NCBI GenBank assembly: GCA_900468805.1
Contig: UEIF01000003.1
Coordinates: 60,389 to 124,388, forward strand
Direction of reading: 5' to 3'
Source of the DNA: Hyphomicrobiales bacterium
Lineage (GTDB): Bacteria > Pseudomonadota > Alphaproteobacteria > Rhizobiales > Rhizobiaceae
DNA length: 64,000 bases
The notes beneath the pieces were generated by a model. That model was not told where the DNA came from. It made no database searches and saw only the letters and a program-made list of their open reading frames with translations. A program made the position numbers and the translations under genes. The first letter of the stretch is position 1; the number at the start of each line of letters is the position of its first letter. Below, in pieces: positions 63,363 to 64,000 of this stretch.

Positions 63363-63701
63363 TCAACGCCACCAGTGGCGCGGTTCGGGCTGTGAGGCGC
63401 TCGACAGCATATAGCCCGCCAAGAAGCCGATCGCTCCGGCAACCAGAAGCGCCGTCGTGGTCGCTGCCGGATGTTCGCGGGCCGTGCCGGCGACTGCCGC
63501 ACCTTCTGCCCGGATTTGGGCGACAGCGCTCTTGGCACGGGGAAGCGCGTCTTCATAAGCCTTGCCTGCGCGGTCGCGCACTTCGTAATAGGCTTCGGCG
63601 CCCTGAGCGGAAATCATCTTCTGTAGGCGGGACACCTCCTGCTGCAGGGCGGCGATGTCCTTGCTGACGGATATCCTGAGATCATCGGTACTGGCGGCCA
63701 T
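63363..63701 (-). CDS. DUF883/ElaB-like small membrane protein, stress-promoter driven
   Basis: A 112-residue protein with a long charged helical N-terminus (DIAALQQEVSRLQKMISA; RDRAGKAYEDALPRAKSAVA) and one C-terminal helix (LLVAGAIGFLAGYMLSS). This is the layout of ElaB/YqjD and DUF883 proteins that attach ribosomes or membrane complexes. GGAGACAGAC precedes the ATG and an EcfG-type promoter lies about 30 bp upstream. Confidence 0.78.
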   Translation of the reverse strand: MAASTDDLRISVSKDIAALQQEVSRLQKMISAQGAEAYYEVRDRAGKAYEDALPRAKSAVAQIRAEGAAVAGTAREHPAATTTALLVAGAIGFLAGYMLSSASQPEPRHWWR

Positions 63702-63730
63702 GTCTGTCTCCTTCCTTCAATGGGGAGGGA

Positions 63731-63755
63731 AACACGGAAATGCGCGTTAGGTTCC
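63731..63755 (-). promoter_or_regulatory. EcfG/RpoE2-type promoter upstream of the 63363-63701 gene
   Basis: Read on the minus strand: GGAAC (63755-63751), 16 nt, TGTT (63734-63731). It matches GGAAC-N18-TT. The start codon is 30 bp further. Confidence 0.72.
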
Positions 63756-63946
63756 GAGCCTTTCGCGACAATCCTTTATGACGGTCGTTTGACAGAGGCG
63801 GACGAGCGGCCATTTATTCGCTGTTAACCATGAAATTGGCCAAGGCACTGTTTTTTCGTGGCCTTTCCGCATTTTTGGCAGGGGTTCAGGATGATTTTTT
63901 ATCGTTCAGTAAAAGATTGTTCGAGAATTTTGTCGCAAAGGGGATC

Positions 63947-63955
63947 TGTGGATAA
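63947..63955 (-). other. Consensus DnaA box at window end
   Basis: TGTGGATAA is the reverse complement of TTATCCACA, a perfect DnaA box. It lies in a 299 bp non-coding stretch (63702-64000) that is AT-rich near the end. One box alone does not make an origin. Confidence 0.5.
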
Positions 63956-64000
63956 CTTTCTGCCAGAAAATCCCCTGTCGAATCAACCTGTTACAAAAAT

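Noticed and set aside
63702..64000. Chromosomal origin
   Set aside because: Only one DnaA box is seen and no flanking replication genes are in the window.

Overview
The window looks like a chromosomal segment of a Rhizobiaceae alphaproteobacterium, most likely Rhizobium sensu lato. I infer this from the high GC content, the gene order tolB-pal-cpoB-tilS-ftsH-glmM, the serC-serA pair with a Rhizobiales-style leader, dctBD, a rhizobial-type Omp, rhizobial palindromic repeats, and four matches to the alphaproteobacterial general-stress (EcfG/RpoE2) promoter. The genus is inferred by reading, not by a search.

Layout. 1-7.8 kb: cell-envelope and essential genes (3' part of tolB, pal, cpoB, tilS, ftsH, glmM). 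7.8-14.4 kb: a methyltransferase, a beta-barrel outer membrane protein, a TetR/quinone-reductase divergon, then serC-serA and a small stress-type gene. 14.4-15.2 kb: a decayed divergon (C-terminal remnants of a LysR regulator and of a TDT-family transporter) followed by a 33-codon secreted micro-ORF. 15.2-21.8 kb: MscS channel, DMT exporter, mnmA, tRNA-Met, small lipoprotein, universal stress protein, LysR regulator and a stress-type membrane protein. 21.8-27.3 kb: ackA-xpk phosphoketolase shunt and a Pit phosphate transporter. 27.3-32.1 kb: GGDEF-EAL protein, two small proteins, a CHASE3 kinase with its receiver, and a 39-codon membrane micro-ORF. 32.1-34.6 kb: cobalamin-riboswitch-controlled cbtBA beside a CobC-like phosphatase. 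34.5-39.5 kb: a YedY-like molybdoenzyme, DctB/DctD, and an ArsR/SRPBCC pair. 39.7-44.0 kb: tripartite tricarboxylate transporter tctCBA plus an M20 amidohydrolase. 44.0-51.5 kb: a tightly packed seven-gene minus-strand operon (LacI, ABC importer, nucleoside hydrolase, adenine deaminase). 51.6-58.4 kb: a TetR-MFP-RND-OMF multidrug efflux cluster. 58.4-64 kb: long-form SAICAR synthetase coupled to an SLC13 transporter, a phosphoribosyltransferase, a pseudouridine synthase and two small proteins.

Most of the window is conserved core genome. I saw no phage, IS element, CRISPR array or recognisable defence island. The parts that deserve attention are: an in-frame palindromic repeat inside tilS; the scar of a divergon deletion; four separated EcfG-type promoters driving small proteins; two micro-ORFs with strong ribosome binding sites; a purine salvage operon with an atypical (polyamine/iron-type) ABC importer; and several strong inverted-repeat operators next to regulator genes.
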